A stretch of 64,000 bases of DNA, taken from NCBI GenBank assembly GCA_035447065.1, contig DAOTGJ010000009.1:1-64000 (forward strand), given 5' to 3'. Positions 38,656 through 45,758 of the stretch are shown here, piece after piece. A model generated the notes under the pieces. The model had not been told where the DNA came from, did not search any database, and saw only the letters and a program-made list of their open reading frames with translations. Each line of letters starts with the position of its first letter. The first letter of the stretch is position 1. This DNA is from CALEMW01 sp035447065. Its GTDB lineage: Bacteria; Krumholzibacteriota; Krumholzibacteriia; LZORAL124-64-63. The position numbers and the translations under genes are program-made.

Positions 38656-38671
38656 CGCATGAGTTGCAGCC

Positions 38672-38797
38672 ATGCTGGAAGTCCACTTGAAGGAAGCCGG
38701 AAGCAACGCGCCGATCCCCGATGCCGCCGTCCAGCTGGACCTCGACGCCGACGGCATCGACGACGCCAAGCCCATGGCCCCCCACGCAGGCAGCTGA
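38672..38797 (+). CDS. Short ORF, 41 aa, possible gene remnant
   Basis: The ORF reads MLEVHLKEAGSNAPIP, then a calcium-loop-like DLDADGIDDAKP, and stops. There is no SD. The codon choice looks coding (mostly G/C-ending). It lies between the HNH stop and the right repeat. The DxDxDG motif is common in large secreted repeat proteins, such as the M6 protease at 4032, so this may be a fragment captured or left behind by insertion. It may also be non-coding. Confidence 0.25.
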   Translation: MLEVHLKEAGSNAPIPDAAVQLDLDADGIDDAKPMAPHAGS

Positions 38798-38823
38798 TCC
38801 TGAGACTCGAAGGCTCGACGTGC

Positions 38824-38881
38824 TTGATGAAAAATACCGCCCACATGAACACTGTCCACGTGGGCGATATCATTCGTCAAA
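38824..38881 (+). repeat. Right copy of the 58-bp hairpin direct repeat flanking the HNH gene
   Basis: Contains the stronger form of the hairpin: CGCCCAC (38838-38844) pairs with GTGGGCG (38860-38866) and extends inward with one mismatch to 10 bp. The three loop-proximal differences from the left copy (TTG versus CCA) restore pairing here. Confidence 0.85.
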
Positions 38882-38896
38882 GAGGCTCCGAGGATC

Positions 38897-39199
38897 CTAG
38901 TTCTTCGTATCGGGAAAGTGGAACCGCGTCTCCGCCGCCGTCCCCGGCATCTTGATCTCCCCGAAGCTCTCCTCGTACCGCTGCACGTTGGTCTGCAGCG
39001 TGCGCAGCAGCGCCTTGGCATTCGTCGGCGTCATCACCATGCGCGCGCAGACCTTGGCCTTGGGCAGGCCGGGCAGCATGCGCGCGAAATCCAGGATGAA
39101 CTCGCTGGGGCTGTGCGCGATGAGCGCCAGGTTGGCGTAGTTGCCCTCGGCGACCTCCTGGGGGAGCTCCACGTTGATCTGCTGCGTCTTCTTTTCCAA
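38897..39199 (-). CDS. DUF3467 family protein
   Basis: A 100-aa protein (INVELPQEVAEGNYANLALI, HSPSEFILDFARMLPG, VMTPTNAKALL) that matches the small DUF3467 family found across FCB and other bacteria; function unknown. The start is a TTG at 39199 with AGGAGG 7 bases upstream on the minus strand; a much longer in-frame ORF reaching 39685 runs through the rfaE1 gene and is spurious. It is divergent from rfaE1 and has its own promoter. Confidence 0.85.
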   Translation of the reverse strand: MEKKTQQINVELPQEVAEGNYANLALIAHSPSEFILDFARMLPGLPKAKVCARMVMTPTNAKALLRTLQTNVQRYEESFGEIKMPGTAAETRFHFPDTKN

Positions 39200-39231
39200 A
39201 GCCGTGCCTCCTGGATATGTGTTGGACCGCC

Positions 39232-39260
39232 AGTGTAGCGCGGCCGGGCACGGCCCACAA
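39232..39260 (-). promoter_or_regulatory. Sigma-70-type promoter for the DUF3467 gene
   Basis: On the minus strand: TTGTGG (39260-39255), 17-base spacer, TACACT (39237-39232). This gives a leader of about 25 bases that contains the AGGAGG of the gene. Confidence 0.5.
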
Positions 39261-39271
39261 CCCGCCAGGAA

Positions 39272-39300
39272 TTGACACCGCATATCGACGGTGTTAGCGT
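39272..39300 (+). promoter_or_regulatory. Sigma-70-type promoter for the heptose genes
   Basis: TTGACA (39272-39277), 17-base spacer, TAGCGT (39295-39300), with the start codon about 35 bases after the predicted transcript start. The -35 box is a perfect consensus. Confidence 0.6.
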
Positions 39301-39341
39301 GCCGCACAGCCGACGCAAACCACCGCAGCCACGGGAGTTCC

Positions 39342-40313
39342 ATGCTCCAGCGCAACCTGAAGATCCTGGACCGCTTCGCCGACCTGCGCCTGCTGGTGGT
39401 GGGCGACGCCATGGTGGACCGCTTCCTCTGGGGCGAGGTCCACCGCATCAGCCCCGAGGCCCCGGTGCCCGTGGTGCGCCTGCGCCGCGAGACCGCCAAG
39501 CTGGGCGGCGCGGCCAACGTGGCGGCGAATCTGCGCGCCCTCGGCGCGCGGACGGACCTGATCGCGGTGGCCGGCACGGGGGAGACCTCGAAGATCCTGG
39601 CCGGCCTGCTCGAGGAGGAGGGCATCGACGCCTCCGGCCTGGTCCGCATCCCGGATCGCCGCACCACGCTCAAGACCCGGATCATCGCCCACCAGCAGCA
39701 GGTGGTGCGGGCCGATGTGGAGAGCGACGAGGCGCTGAGCGCCTCCGAACAAGACGAGATGCTGACCCGCTTCCGCGACGGGGGACCTTACGATGGGGTC
39801 ATCCTCTCGGATTACGGGAAAGGCGTCCTCACGGACGCATTCCTGCGCACCCTGATCGACGCCTGCGCCGAGGCCGGCACCCCCGTGGTCATCGACCCCA
39901 AGCGCGGCGACTACTCCCAGTACCGGGGCTGCACCTCCATCACGCCCAACCAGAAGGAGGCCGCCGCGGCGACCGCGATCGGGATCTTCGATCCCGATTC
40001 CCTCCAGCGCGCCGGCCGCACCCTGCTGGACCGCGTGGGCTGCGCCTGCGTGCTGATCACCCGCGGCGAGCACGGCATGGCCCTCTACGAGCGCGACGGC
40101 GACGAGCACCACCTGCCCACCGAGGCCCGCGAGGTCTTCGACGTGACCGGCGCGGGGGACACGGTGATCGCCGTCTACACGGCCGCCCTGGCTGCCGGCG
40201 CAAGCTTCCTGGAAGCCGCCAACCTGGCCAACCACGCCGCCGGCCTCGCCGTGCGCGAGCTGGGCACTGTGGCCGTCACCGCGGACCAGATCCGGGAGGC
40301 GCTGGGGGCATGA
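39342..40313 (+). CDS. rfaE1: D-glycero-beta-D-manno-heptose-7-phosphate kinase (RfaE domain I)
   Basis: A 323-aa PfkB-family sugar kinase. N-terminal VVGDAMVDRFLWGEVHRISPEAPVPV is diagnostic of the RfaE/HldE kinase; KLGGAANVAANL and the C-terminal anion-hole DVTGAGDTVIAVY complete it. It phosphorylates heptose-7-phosphate for the LPS core. ATG 39342 follows GGGAG and fits the promoter; an in-frame extension to 39291 would start inside the promoter -10 region. E. coli fuses this domain to the cytidylyltransferase; here they are separate, overlapping genes. Confidence 0.94.
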   Translation: MLQRNLKILDRFADLRLLVVGDAMVDRFLWGEVHRISPEAPVPVVRLRRETAKLGGAANVAANLRALGARTDLIAVAGTGETSKILAGLLEEEGIDASGLVRIPDRRTTLKTRIIAHQQQVVRADVESDEALSASEQDEMLTRFRDGGPYDGVILSDYGKGVLTDAFLRTLIDACAEAGTPVVIDPKRGDYSQYRGCTSITPNQKEAAAATAIGIFDPDSLQRAGRTLLDRVGCACVLITRGEHGMALYERDGDEHHLPTEAREVFDVTGAGDTVIAVYTAALAAGASFLEAANLANHAAGLAVRELGTVAVTADQIREALGA

Positions 40314-40792
40314 CCGGGATCGCGCCGCTGATCCCCCGGGAGGAGCTGGCGGCCTGGGCCGGGGCGCAGCATGCCGCCGGCCGCCGCATCGTCTTCACCA
40401 ACGGCTGCTTCGACCTGATCCACCGCGGCCACGTGGAGTACCTGGCGGATGCGGCGGCGCTGGGCGACGTCTTGATCGTGGCTCTCAATACCGACGCCTC
40501 CGTCCGTCGCCTCAAGGGCCCCTCGCGACCCATCGTCTCCCAGGACGACCGCTGCGCGGTCCTCGCCCACTTGCGCCCCGTGGGCGCGCTCACCATGTTT
40601 GACGAACCGACGCCCCTGGAGACCATTGCGCTCATCCGTCCGCACGTCCTGGTCAAGGGCGACGAGTACGCGGAGAGCCAGATCGTCGGGGCGGACCTCG
40701 TACGCGCCGACGGCGGCGAGGTCGTCCGGGTGGCCATGCGCCCGGGGCGTTCGACGTCCTCGATCATCGAGTCGATCAAGCACCTTCCCTAA
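40310..40792 (+). CDS. rfaE2: D-glycero-beta-D-manno-heptose 1-phosphate adenylyltransferase (RfaE domain II)
   Basis: A 160-aa nucleotidyltransferase. The motif FTNGCFDLIHRGHVEYL with HxGH-type His-Arg-Gly-His, the LNTDASVRRLKGPSRPI block and the C-terminal STSSIIE are typical. It activates heptose-1-phosphate with ATP to ADP-heptose. The ATG overlaps the rfaE1 stop (ATGA), so the two are translated together. Confidence 0.94.
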   Translation: MTGIAPLIPREELAAWAGAQHAAGRRIVFTNGCFDLIHRGHVEYLADAAALGDVLIVALNTDASVRRLKGPSRPIVSQDDRCAVLAHLRPVGALTMFDEPTPLETIALIRPHVLVKGDEYAESQIVGADLVRADGGEVVRVAMRPGRSTSSIIESIKHLP

Positions 40793-40880
40793 CGACAAGC
40801 GTCGCTCCCGGACTCGCACCCCGGCACGACGGCGGGGGAGGGCCTACGTGCGCGTGATTCGACATAGAAAGAGGTCTCCC

Positions 40881-42197
40881 ATGAGCAGGGAAAAGGTCAT
40901 CATCATCGGCGCCGCCGGTCGTGACTTCCACAACTTCAACTGCGTCTTCCGCGACAACGAGGCGTACGAAGTGGTGGCCTTCACGGCCGCGCAGATCCCC
41001 GACATCGACGGACGCGCGTACCCGGCCGCCCTGGCCGGCAAGCTGTATCCCGAGGGGATCCCCATCCACGCCGAGGAGGACCTGCCCGGGCTCATCGCCC
41101 AGCACGGGGTGGAGTGCTGCGTGTTCTCCTACAGCGACGTGGCCTACGAGGACGTCATGCACAAGGCCGCCCTGGTCAACGCCTGCGGCGCCGACTTCAA
41201 GCTCCTGGGCGAGCGCCAGACCGAGCTCAAGAGCAGCAAGCCCGTCATCTCCATCTGCGCCGTGCGCACCGGCTGCGGCAAGAGCCAGACCACGCGCCTG
41301 GTGAGCGAGATCCTGCAGAAGGCCGGCAAGAAGGTCGTCGCCGTGCGCCATCCCATGCCCTACGGCGACCTGGCCAAGCAGGCCGTGCAGCGCTTCGCCG
41401 CCCTGGAGGACCTGGAGAAGCACCAGTGCACCATCGAGGAGATGGAGGAGTACGAGCCCCACATCGTGCGCGGCAACGTGATCTACGCGGGCGTGGACTA
41501 CGAGGCCATCCTGCGCGAGGCCGAGAAGGAGGCCGACGTCATCCTCTGGGACGGCGGCAACAACGACACCCCCTTCTTCAAGCCCGACATGCACATCGTC
41601 GTGGCGGATCCGCACCGCGCCGGCCACGAGCTGAGCTACTTCCCCGGCGAGACCAACGTGCGCCTGGCCGACGTGGTGATCATCAACAAGGTGGTCGAGG
41701 CCCAGTTCGACGACATCGCCGAGGTGCGCGACAACGTGCGCTCCATCAACCCCGAGTGCGTCATCCTGGACGCCGCCTCGCCGCTGACCGTGGACGACCC
41801 GGACCTGATCCAGGGCCGCAGCTGCCTGGTGGTCGAGGACGGCCCCACGCTCACCCATGGCGGCATGGCCTACGGCGCCGGCGTGGTGGCGGCCCTGCGC
41901 AACGGGGCCGAGGAGCTGGTGGATCCGCGCCCCTGGGTCACCGGCAAGCTGGCCGAGACCTTCGAGATCTACCCGGAGATCGGCACCCTGCTGCCCGCCA
42001 TGGGCTACGGCGACGAGCAGAAGCACGATCTGGAGGCCACCATCAACGCCGTGGATTGCGACACGGTGGTGATCGGCACGCCCATCGACCTGAACCGCAT
42101 CATCGACATCAAGAAGCCCACCGTACGCGTGGGCTACGACCTGCAGATCATCGGCCGGCCGAACCTGGAGGATCTGCTGGCGAAGTTCACCAAGTAG
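40881..42197 (+). CDS. Cyclic 2,3-diphosphoglycerate synthetase-like P-loop NTPase
   Basis: A 438-aa protein: N-terminal Rossmann-like part (VIIIGAAGRDFHNFN), then a P-loop domain with RTGCGKSQTTRL at about residue 135, LWDGGNNDTPF and NKVVEAQ. This layout matches proteins annotated as cyclic 2,3-diphosphoglycerate synthetase or as GTPases in many bacteria. The archaeal enzyme makes an osmolyte, but most bacterial members have no tested function. ATG with AGAGG upstream. It ends 14 bases before a hairpin that precedes sucC. Confidence 0.7.
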   Translation: MSREKVIIIGAAGRDFHNFNCVFRDNEAYEVVAFTAAQIPDIDGRAYPAALAGKLYPEGIPIHAEEDLPGLIAQHGVECCVFSYSDVAYEDVMHKAALVNACGADFKLLGERQTELKSSKPVISICAVRTGCGKSQTTRLVSEILQKAGKKVVAVRHPMPYGDLAKQAVQRFAALEDLEKHQCTIEEMEEYEPHIVRGNVIYAGVDYEAILREAEKEADVILWDGGNNDTPFFKPDMHIVVADPHRAGHELSYFPGETNVRLADVVIINKVVEAQFDDIAEVRDNVRSINPECVILDAASPLTVDDPDLIQGRSCLVVEDGPTLTHGGMAYGAGVVAALRNGAEELVDPRPWVTGKLAETFEIYPEIGTLLPAMGYGDEQKHDLEATINAVDCDTVVIGTPIDLNRIIDIKKPTVRVGYDLQIIGRPNLEDLLAKFTK

Positions 42198-42210
42198 TGG
42201 TAAATGAGGT

Positions 42211-42233
42211 GGGGCGGTCCGAGGGGCCGCCCC
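42211..42233 (+). terminator. Stem-loop between the cDPGS-like gene and sucC
   Basis: A 10-bp stem (GGGGCGGTCC / GGGCCGCCCC, one G-U pair) with loop GAG. No T-run follows, so termination is uncertain. Confidence 0.45.
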
Positions 42234-42273
42234 GCCGTCGCCCTCGTGTGCGTCCCTAGTTTGGAGGTTGTCC

Positions 42274-43407
42274 GTGAACATCCACGAGTACCAGGCCAAG
42301 GAGATCTTCCGCGCGGCCGGCCAGAACGTGCCGCCCGGACGGGTGGCGACCACCGTGGCCGAGGCCGAGGCCCTGGCCGCCGAGTACGGCCTGCCCGTCA
42401 TGGTGAAGTCCCAGGTGCTGACCGGCGGCCGCGGCAAGGCCGGCGGCGTCAAGTTCTGCCCCACCGCGGCGGACGTCACCAAGCACGCCGGGAACATCCT
42501 GGGCATGGACATCAAGGGCCACACGGTCAACAAGGTGCTGGTGACCCCGGCGGAGACCATCGCCGAGGAGTACTACGTGGGCATGCTCGTGGACCGCAAC
42601 TCGCGGCGCGTGCTGCTGATGGCCTCGGCCGAGGGCGGCGTGGAGATCGAGCAGGTGGCCAAGGACAACCCGGACGCCATCCTCAAGCACGTCATCGACC
42701 CCCGCTGGGGCCTGGTGGACCACGAGGCCATGGCCGTGGCCATGAAGATGACGCCCGACGTGAAGAAGGCCCGCCAGCTCGCCGCCGCCATGCAGAAGCT
42801 CTACGAGGCCTTCATGAGCGCCGACGCGTCCCTGGCCGAGATCAACCCCTTCATCTTCACGGACGCCGGCGTGGGCAAGGCCATCGACGCCAAGGTGAAC
42901 CTGGACGACAACGCCCTCTTCCGCCACCCGGACTACGAGAGCCTGCGGGATCTGGACGCCGAGGACGCCAGCGAGCGCGCCGCCCGCGAGGCCGGCCTCA
43001 GCTTCGTCAAGCTGGACGGCAACGTGGGCTGCCTGGTCAACGGCGCCGGCCTGGCCATGGCCACCATGGACCTGGTCCAGTACTACGGCGGCATGCCGGC
43101 CAACTTCCTGGACATCGGCGGCAGCTCCAACCCGGACAAGGTGGTGAACGCCCTGAGCATCATCCTCTCCGATCCCAACGTGGAGGTGATCCTCTTCAAC
43201 ATCTTCGGCGGCATCACCCGCTGCGACGACGTGGCCCGCGGCATCATCGAGGCCACCAAGCGCATGGAGATCAAGGTCCCCATCGTGGTGCGCCTGACCG
43301 GCACCAACGAGGCCGAGGCCCGCGTGCTCCTGGCGGAGACCGACCTGGTCCCCGCCGCCACCATGGACGAGGCCGTGCAGAAGGCCATCGAAATGGCCGG
43401 CAAGTAG
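42274..43407 (+). CDS. sucC: Succinate-CoA ligase, ADP-forming, beta subunit
   Basis: A 377-aa ATP-grasp protein. N-terminal NIHEYQAKEIFR, VKSQVLTGGRGKAGG, EINPFIFTDAGVGKAIDAKV, GNVGCLVNGAGLAMATMD and NIFGGITRCDDVARGI are the family blocks. It converts succinyl-CoA to succinate with ATP formation in the citrate cycle, with the alpha subunit encoded next. The GTG at 42274 has GGAGG 6 bases upstream; a TTG two codons earlier overlaps the SD region and is less likely. Confidence 0.96.
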   Translation: MNIHEYQAKEIFRAAGQNVPPGRVATTVAEAEALAAEYGLPVMVKSQVLTGGRGKAGGVKFCPTAADVTKHAGNILGMDIKGHTVNKVLVTPAETIAEEYYVGMLVDRNSRRVLLMASAEGGVEIEQVAKDNPDAILKHVIDPRWGLVDHEAMAVAMKMTPDVKKARQLAAAMQKLYEAFMSADASLAEINPFIFTDAGVGKAIDAKVNLDDNALFRHPDYESLRDLDAEDASERAAREAGLSFVKLDGNVGCLVNGAGLAMATMDLVQYYGGMPANFLDIGGSSNPDKVVNALSIILSDPNVEVILFNIFGGITRCDDVARGIIEATKRMEIKVPIVVRLTGTNEAEARVLLAETDLVPAATMDEAVQKAIEMAGK

Positions 43408-43428
43408 CCGGTCGGGAAGGATTCGATC

Positions 43429-44468
43429 ATGGCGATTTTCTGCAGTGCCGACACGAAAATCCTGGTTCAGGGCATCACGGGCCGAGACGGGGCATTCCAC
43501 TCGAAATCCATGCTGGACTACGGCACCAACATCGTGGCGGGCGTGACGCCGGGCCGCGGGGGCCAGACGTTCGACGGCAAGGTGCCGGTGTTCGACACGG
43601 TGAAGGATGCGGTGGGGGAGACCGGGGCCGACGCCTCGGTGATCTTCGTTCCGCCCGCTGGCGCGGCCGGAGCTGTCTTCGAGGCCGCCGCCGCCGGCTG
43701 CAAGCTGGTGGTCTGCATCACCGAGGGCGTGCCCACCCTGGACANNNNNNNNNNNNNNNNNNNNNNNNNNNNNNNNNNNNNNNNNNNNNNNNNNNNNNNN
43801 NNNNNNNNNNNNNNNNNNNNNNNNNNNNNNNNNNNNNNNNNNNNGCCGCCGGCTGCAAGCTGGTGGTCTGCATCACCGAGGGCGTGCCCACCCTGGACAT
43901 GGTCAAGGTCATGCCCTACCTGGAGGAGAAGGGCGTGCGCCTGGTGGGCCCCAACTGCCCCGGCTTCATCAACCCGGGCCAGAAGGCCAAGCTGGGCATC
44001 ATGCCCGGCAGCATCGTGGCGCCGGGCCCCGTGGGCCTGATCAGCCGCTCCGGCACCCTGACCTACGAGGTTGTGGACGCCCTGACCAAGGCCGGCCTGG
44101 GACAGACCACCTGCCTGGGCATCGGCGGCGACCCGGTCATCGGCACCAACTTCATGGACGCCCTCAAGGCCTTCCATGCGGACAAGGAGACCAGGGCCCT
44201 GGTCATGATCGGCGAGATCGGCGGCGACGCCGAGGAGCAGGCGGCCGACTACATCAAGGCCAACATGGACATCCCCGTGGTCAGCTTCATCGCCGGCCGC
44301 ACCGCGCCTCCGGGCAAGCGGATGGGGCACGCCGGCGCCATCGTGACCGGCAGCAGCGGCACCGCCGCGGATAAGAAGAAGGCCCTGGAAGCGGCTGGGA
44401 TCCCGGTGGCGGACCGCCCCGCGGACGTCGTGCCGCTGCTCAAGGAGATCTGGAAGGAAGCACCGTAA
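43429..44468 (+). CDS. sucD: Succinate-CoA ligase alpha subunit, interrupted by an assembly gap
   Basis: The 5' part (KILVQGITGRDGAFHSK, CoA-binding) is in frame 1 and the 3' part (VGPNCPGFINPG, SRSGTLTYEV) in frame 3 because of a 100-N gap and a 55-bp duplicated flank. Removing one 55-bp copy and the Ns (155 bases) joins the two frames exactly and gives a 294-aa protein, the normal length. The phosphohistidine is His249 in MGHAGAIV by that numbering. No biological frameshift is needed. Co-transcribed with sucC (21 bases apart) and followed by ndk. Confidence 0.93.
43690..43744 (+). repeat. 55-bp sequence duplicated across the gap (left copy)
   Basis: Identical to 43845-43899. It is the normal sucD coding sequence, present twice only because two contigs sharing a 55-base end were scaffolded with Ns. 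Confidence 0.95.
43745..43844. other. Scaffold gap of exactly 100 N
   Basis: All bases are N. The round length is a placeholder; the flanks overlap by 55 bp, so no sequence is probably missing. Confidence 0.98.
43845..43899 (+). repeat. 55-bp sequence duplicated across the gap (right copy)
   Basis: Identical to 43690-43744; see that entry. Confidence 0.95.
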
Positions 44469-44487
44469 TTCCCTGGAGGAGCGAGCG

Positions 44488-44892
44488 TTGGAACAGACGT
44501 ACATGATGATCAAGCCGGAGATCGTGGCCGCCGAGCAGCAGAAGGTGGGCGAGATCCTGGCCGCCGTGCAGCGGGCCGGCTTCCGGATCCTGAACATGCA
44601 GCTCAAGCAGCTGGACCGGGCCACCGTGGAGGAATTCTACGCGGTGCACAAGGAGCGCCCGTTCTACGGCGAGCTGGTGGACTACATCCACTCGGGCCCC
44701 ATCGTGGGTCTGCAGCTGGAGCGCGAGAACGCCGTGGCCGCCATGCGTGAGCTGGTGGGCGCCACCAATCCGGCCGATGCCGCCTGCGGCACGCTGCGCG
44801 ACCTCTACGGGGTCTCGCTGTCCACCAACGCGGTGCACGCCTCGGACTCGGTGGAGAACGCCCGCAAGGAGATCGGCCTCATCTTCGGATAG
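44488..44892 (+). CDS. ndk: Nucleoside-diphosphate kinase
   Basis: A 134-aa kinase that balances NTP pools by a ping-pong mechanism. N-terminal YMMIKPEIV, catalytic His117 in NAVHASDS and the typical length identify it; the same His117 is the active-site residue of E. coli Ndk. Some positions differ from the usual form (TMIKPD replaced by MMIKPE). The start is a TTG with GGAGGA 7 bases upstream. It follows sucD by 19 bases; Ndk and succinate-CoA ligase work on the same nucleotide pool. Confidence 0.93.
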   Translation: MEQTYMMIKPEIVAAEQQKVGEILAAVQRAGFRILNMQLKQLDRATVEEFYAVHKERPFYGELVDYIHSGPIVGLQLERENAVAAMRELVGATNPADAACGTLRDLYGVSLSTNAVHASDSVENARKEIGLIFG

Positions 44893-44914
44893 GGCCCGGG
44901 CGGCGCCGGAACCC

Positions 44915-44946
44915 TGCGGCCGTCCGCGCTTCCGCGGGCGGCCGCA
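44915..44946 (+). terminator. Long GC stem-loop after ndk
   Basis: A 14-bp stem (TGCGGCCGTCCGCG / CGCGGGCGGCCGCA, one G-U pair) with loop CTTC, 22 bases after the ndk stop and upstream of the next promoter. Its position fits a terminator, but there is no T-run. Confidence 0.6.
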
Positions 44947-44972
44947 AGTCGGCCAGGACAGGGGAGTTGGTC

Positions 44973-45001
44973 TTGACAGCATCGATCCTCCCGCTTATCG
45001 T
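44973..45001 (+). promoter_or_regulatory. Sigma-70-type promoter of the DUF177-rpmF-fab operon
   Basis: TTGACA (44973-44978), 17-base spacer, TATCGT (44996-45001). The predicted transcript start is near 45008, only about six bases before the ATG at 45014, so the message would have almost no leader. Confidence 0.65.
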
Positions 45002-45013
45002 CCCCGATTCGCG

Positions 45014-45502
45014 ATGAAGCTGAATCTCGACACTCTGCCGTTCGGACGCTCCGAACTCACGGTGGATCAGGACGTCCCGCTGCGGCCGGACGACCCCGAG
45101 ACCGAGCGCTTCGGTGCGCGTGGGACCCTCTCCGTGGAGAACACGGAGGCGCGGGTCCTGGTGCACGGCGAGATGACCGTGGCCGGCCCGGCCGTGTGCG
45201 ACCGCTGCCTGCGCTCGTTCACCCTGGAATACCCGGCCCCGGTGGAGATCACGATCGTCCGCACCACGGCCCCGGCGCCGGAGGTGACGGAGGACGATAG
45301 CCTGGTCCTCCACCAGATCCGCGGGCAGGTGGATCTGGGCGAGCCGTTGCGAGAGACGGCCGTGCTGCATCTGCCCTTGACGTCGATCTGCCGCGAGGAT
45401 TGCCTGGGCATCTGCCCGAGCTGCGGCGCCGACCGCAACCAACAGCCGTGCGAGTGCGCGGCCGAGCCGACGGATCCCCGCTGGGACGGACTGCCGTCCT
45501 GA
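45014..45502 (+). CDS. DUF177 (YceD-like) protein
   Basis: A 162-aa protein with the DUF177 pattern: VCDRCLRSF in the middle and the C-terminal signature DCLGICPSCGADRNQQPCEC, whose cysteines probably bind zinc. Members are linked to 23S rRNA accumulation and are nearly always upstream of rpmF, as here. The ATG has no SD, which fits the near-leaderless promoter. An alternative start further upstream would lie before the promoter. Confidence 0.9.
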   Translation: MKLNLDTLPFGRSELTVDQDVPLRPDDPETERFGARGTLSVENTEARVLVHGEMTVAGPAVCDRCLRSFTLEYPAPVEITIVRTTAPAPEVTEDDSLVLHQIRGQVDLGEPLRETAVLHLPLTSICREDCLGICPSCGADRNQQPCECAAEPTDPRWDGLPS

Positions 45503-45526
45503 CCCGGACCGTCACCGAGGAACACC

Positions 45527-45706
45527 ATGGCCGTTCCCAAGAAAAAGACCAGCCACTCCCGCAAGGGCATGCGCCGCAGCCACTGGCACCTGAGCGCTCC
45601 GGCCCGCAACCGCTGCCCCAACTGCGACTCTCCCTGCCGCCCGCACCGCGTGTGCCGGAAGTGCGGCCACTACGGGGAGCGCGAGGTGATGGTCGTCGAG
45701 TCCTAG
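45527..45706 (+). CDS. rpmF: 50S ribosomal protein L32
   Basis: A 59-aa basic protein (MAVPKKKTSHSRKGMRRSHW) with a zinc-ribbon CPNC ... CRKC, so this is the zinc-containing C+ form of L32. Location between DUF177 and plsX is the conserved bacterial order. GAGGAAC precedes the ATG by a few bases. It is shorter than 60 codons and is easily missed by ORF finders. Confidence 0.95.
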   Translation: MAVPKKKTSHSRKGMRRSHWHLSAPARNRCPNCDSPCRPHRVCRKCGHYGEREVMVVES

Positions 45707-45758
45707 CCGATTCCGGACGACGCGACCGCATGGGGGGCAGCGACAGGGAGGTCGGAGC

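Larger units (their letters stand above)
37545..38881 (+). mobile_element. Putative HNH-endonuclease mobile element bounded by direct repeats
   Basis: A 1337-bp unit starts and ends with 58-bp hairpin-containing direct repeats and holds one HNH endonuclease gene plus a 41-codon ORF. It lies between an ABC permease gene and a DUF3467 gene of the opposite strand. Base composition is less GC-biased than in the neighbours. The closest known parallel is the REP13E12 family of mycobacteria, repeated units of similar size that carry DUF222/HNH genes. No transposase, integrase or target-site duplication was seen, so mobility is inferred. Confidence 0.5.

Noticed and set aside
37545..38881. The two hairpin repeats as part of a CRISPR array
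   Set aside because: Only two copies, more than 1.2 kb apart, with a protein gene between them; no spacers of regular length and no cas genes.
39200..39685. Minus-strand extension of the DUF3467 ORF to 262 codons
   Set aside because: The extension is antisense to rfaE1 and crosses both divergent promoters; the TTG at 39199 with AGGAGG is the better start.
43429..44468. Programmed frameshift or pseudogene in sucD
   Set aside because: The frame change equals the 155 bases of duplicated flank plus Ns; collapsing them restores a full-length gene.
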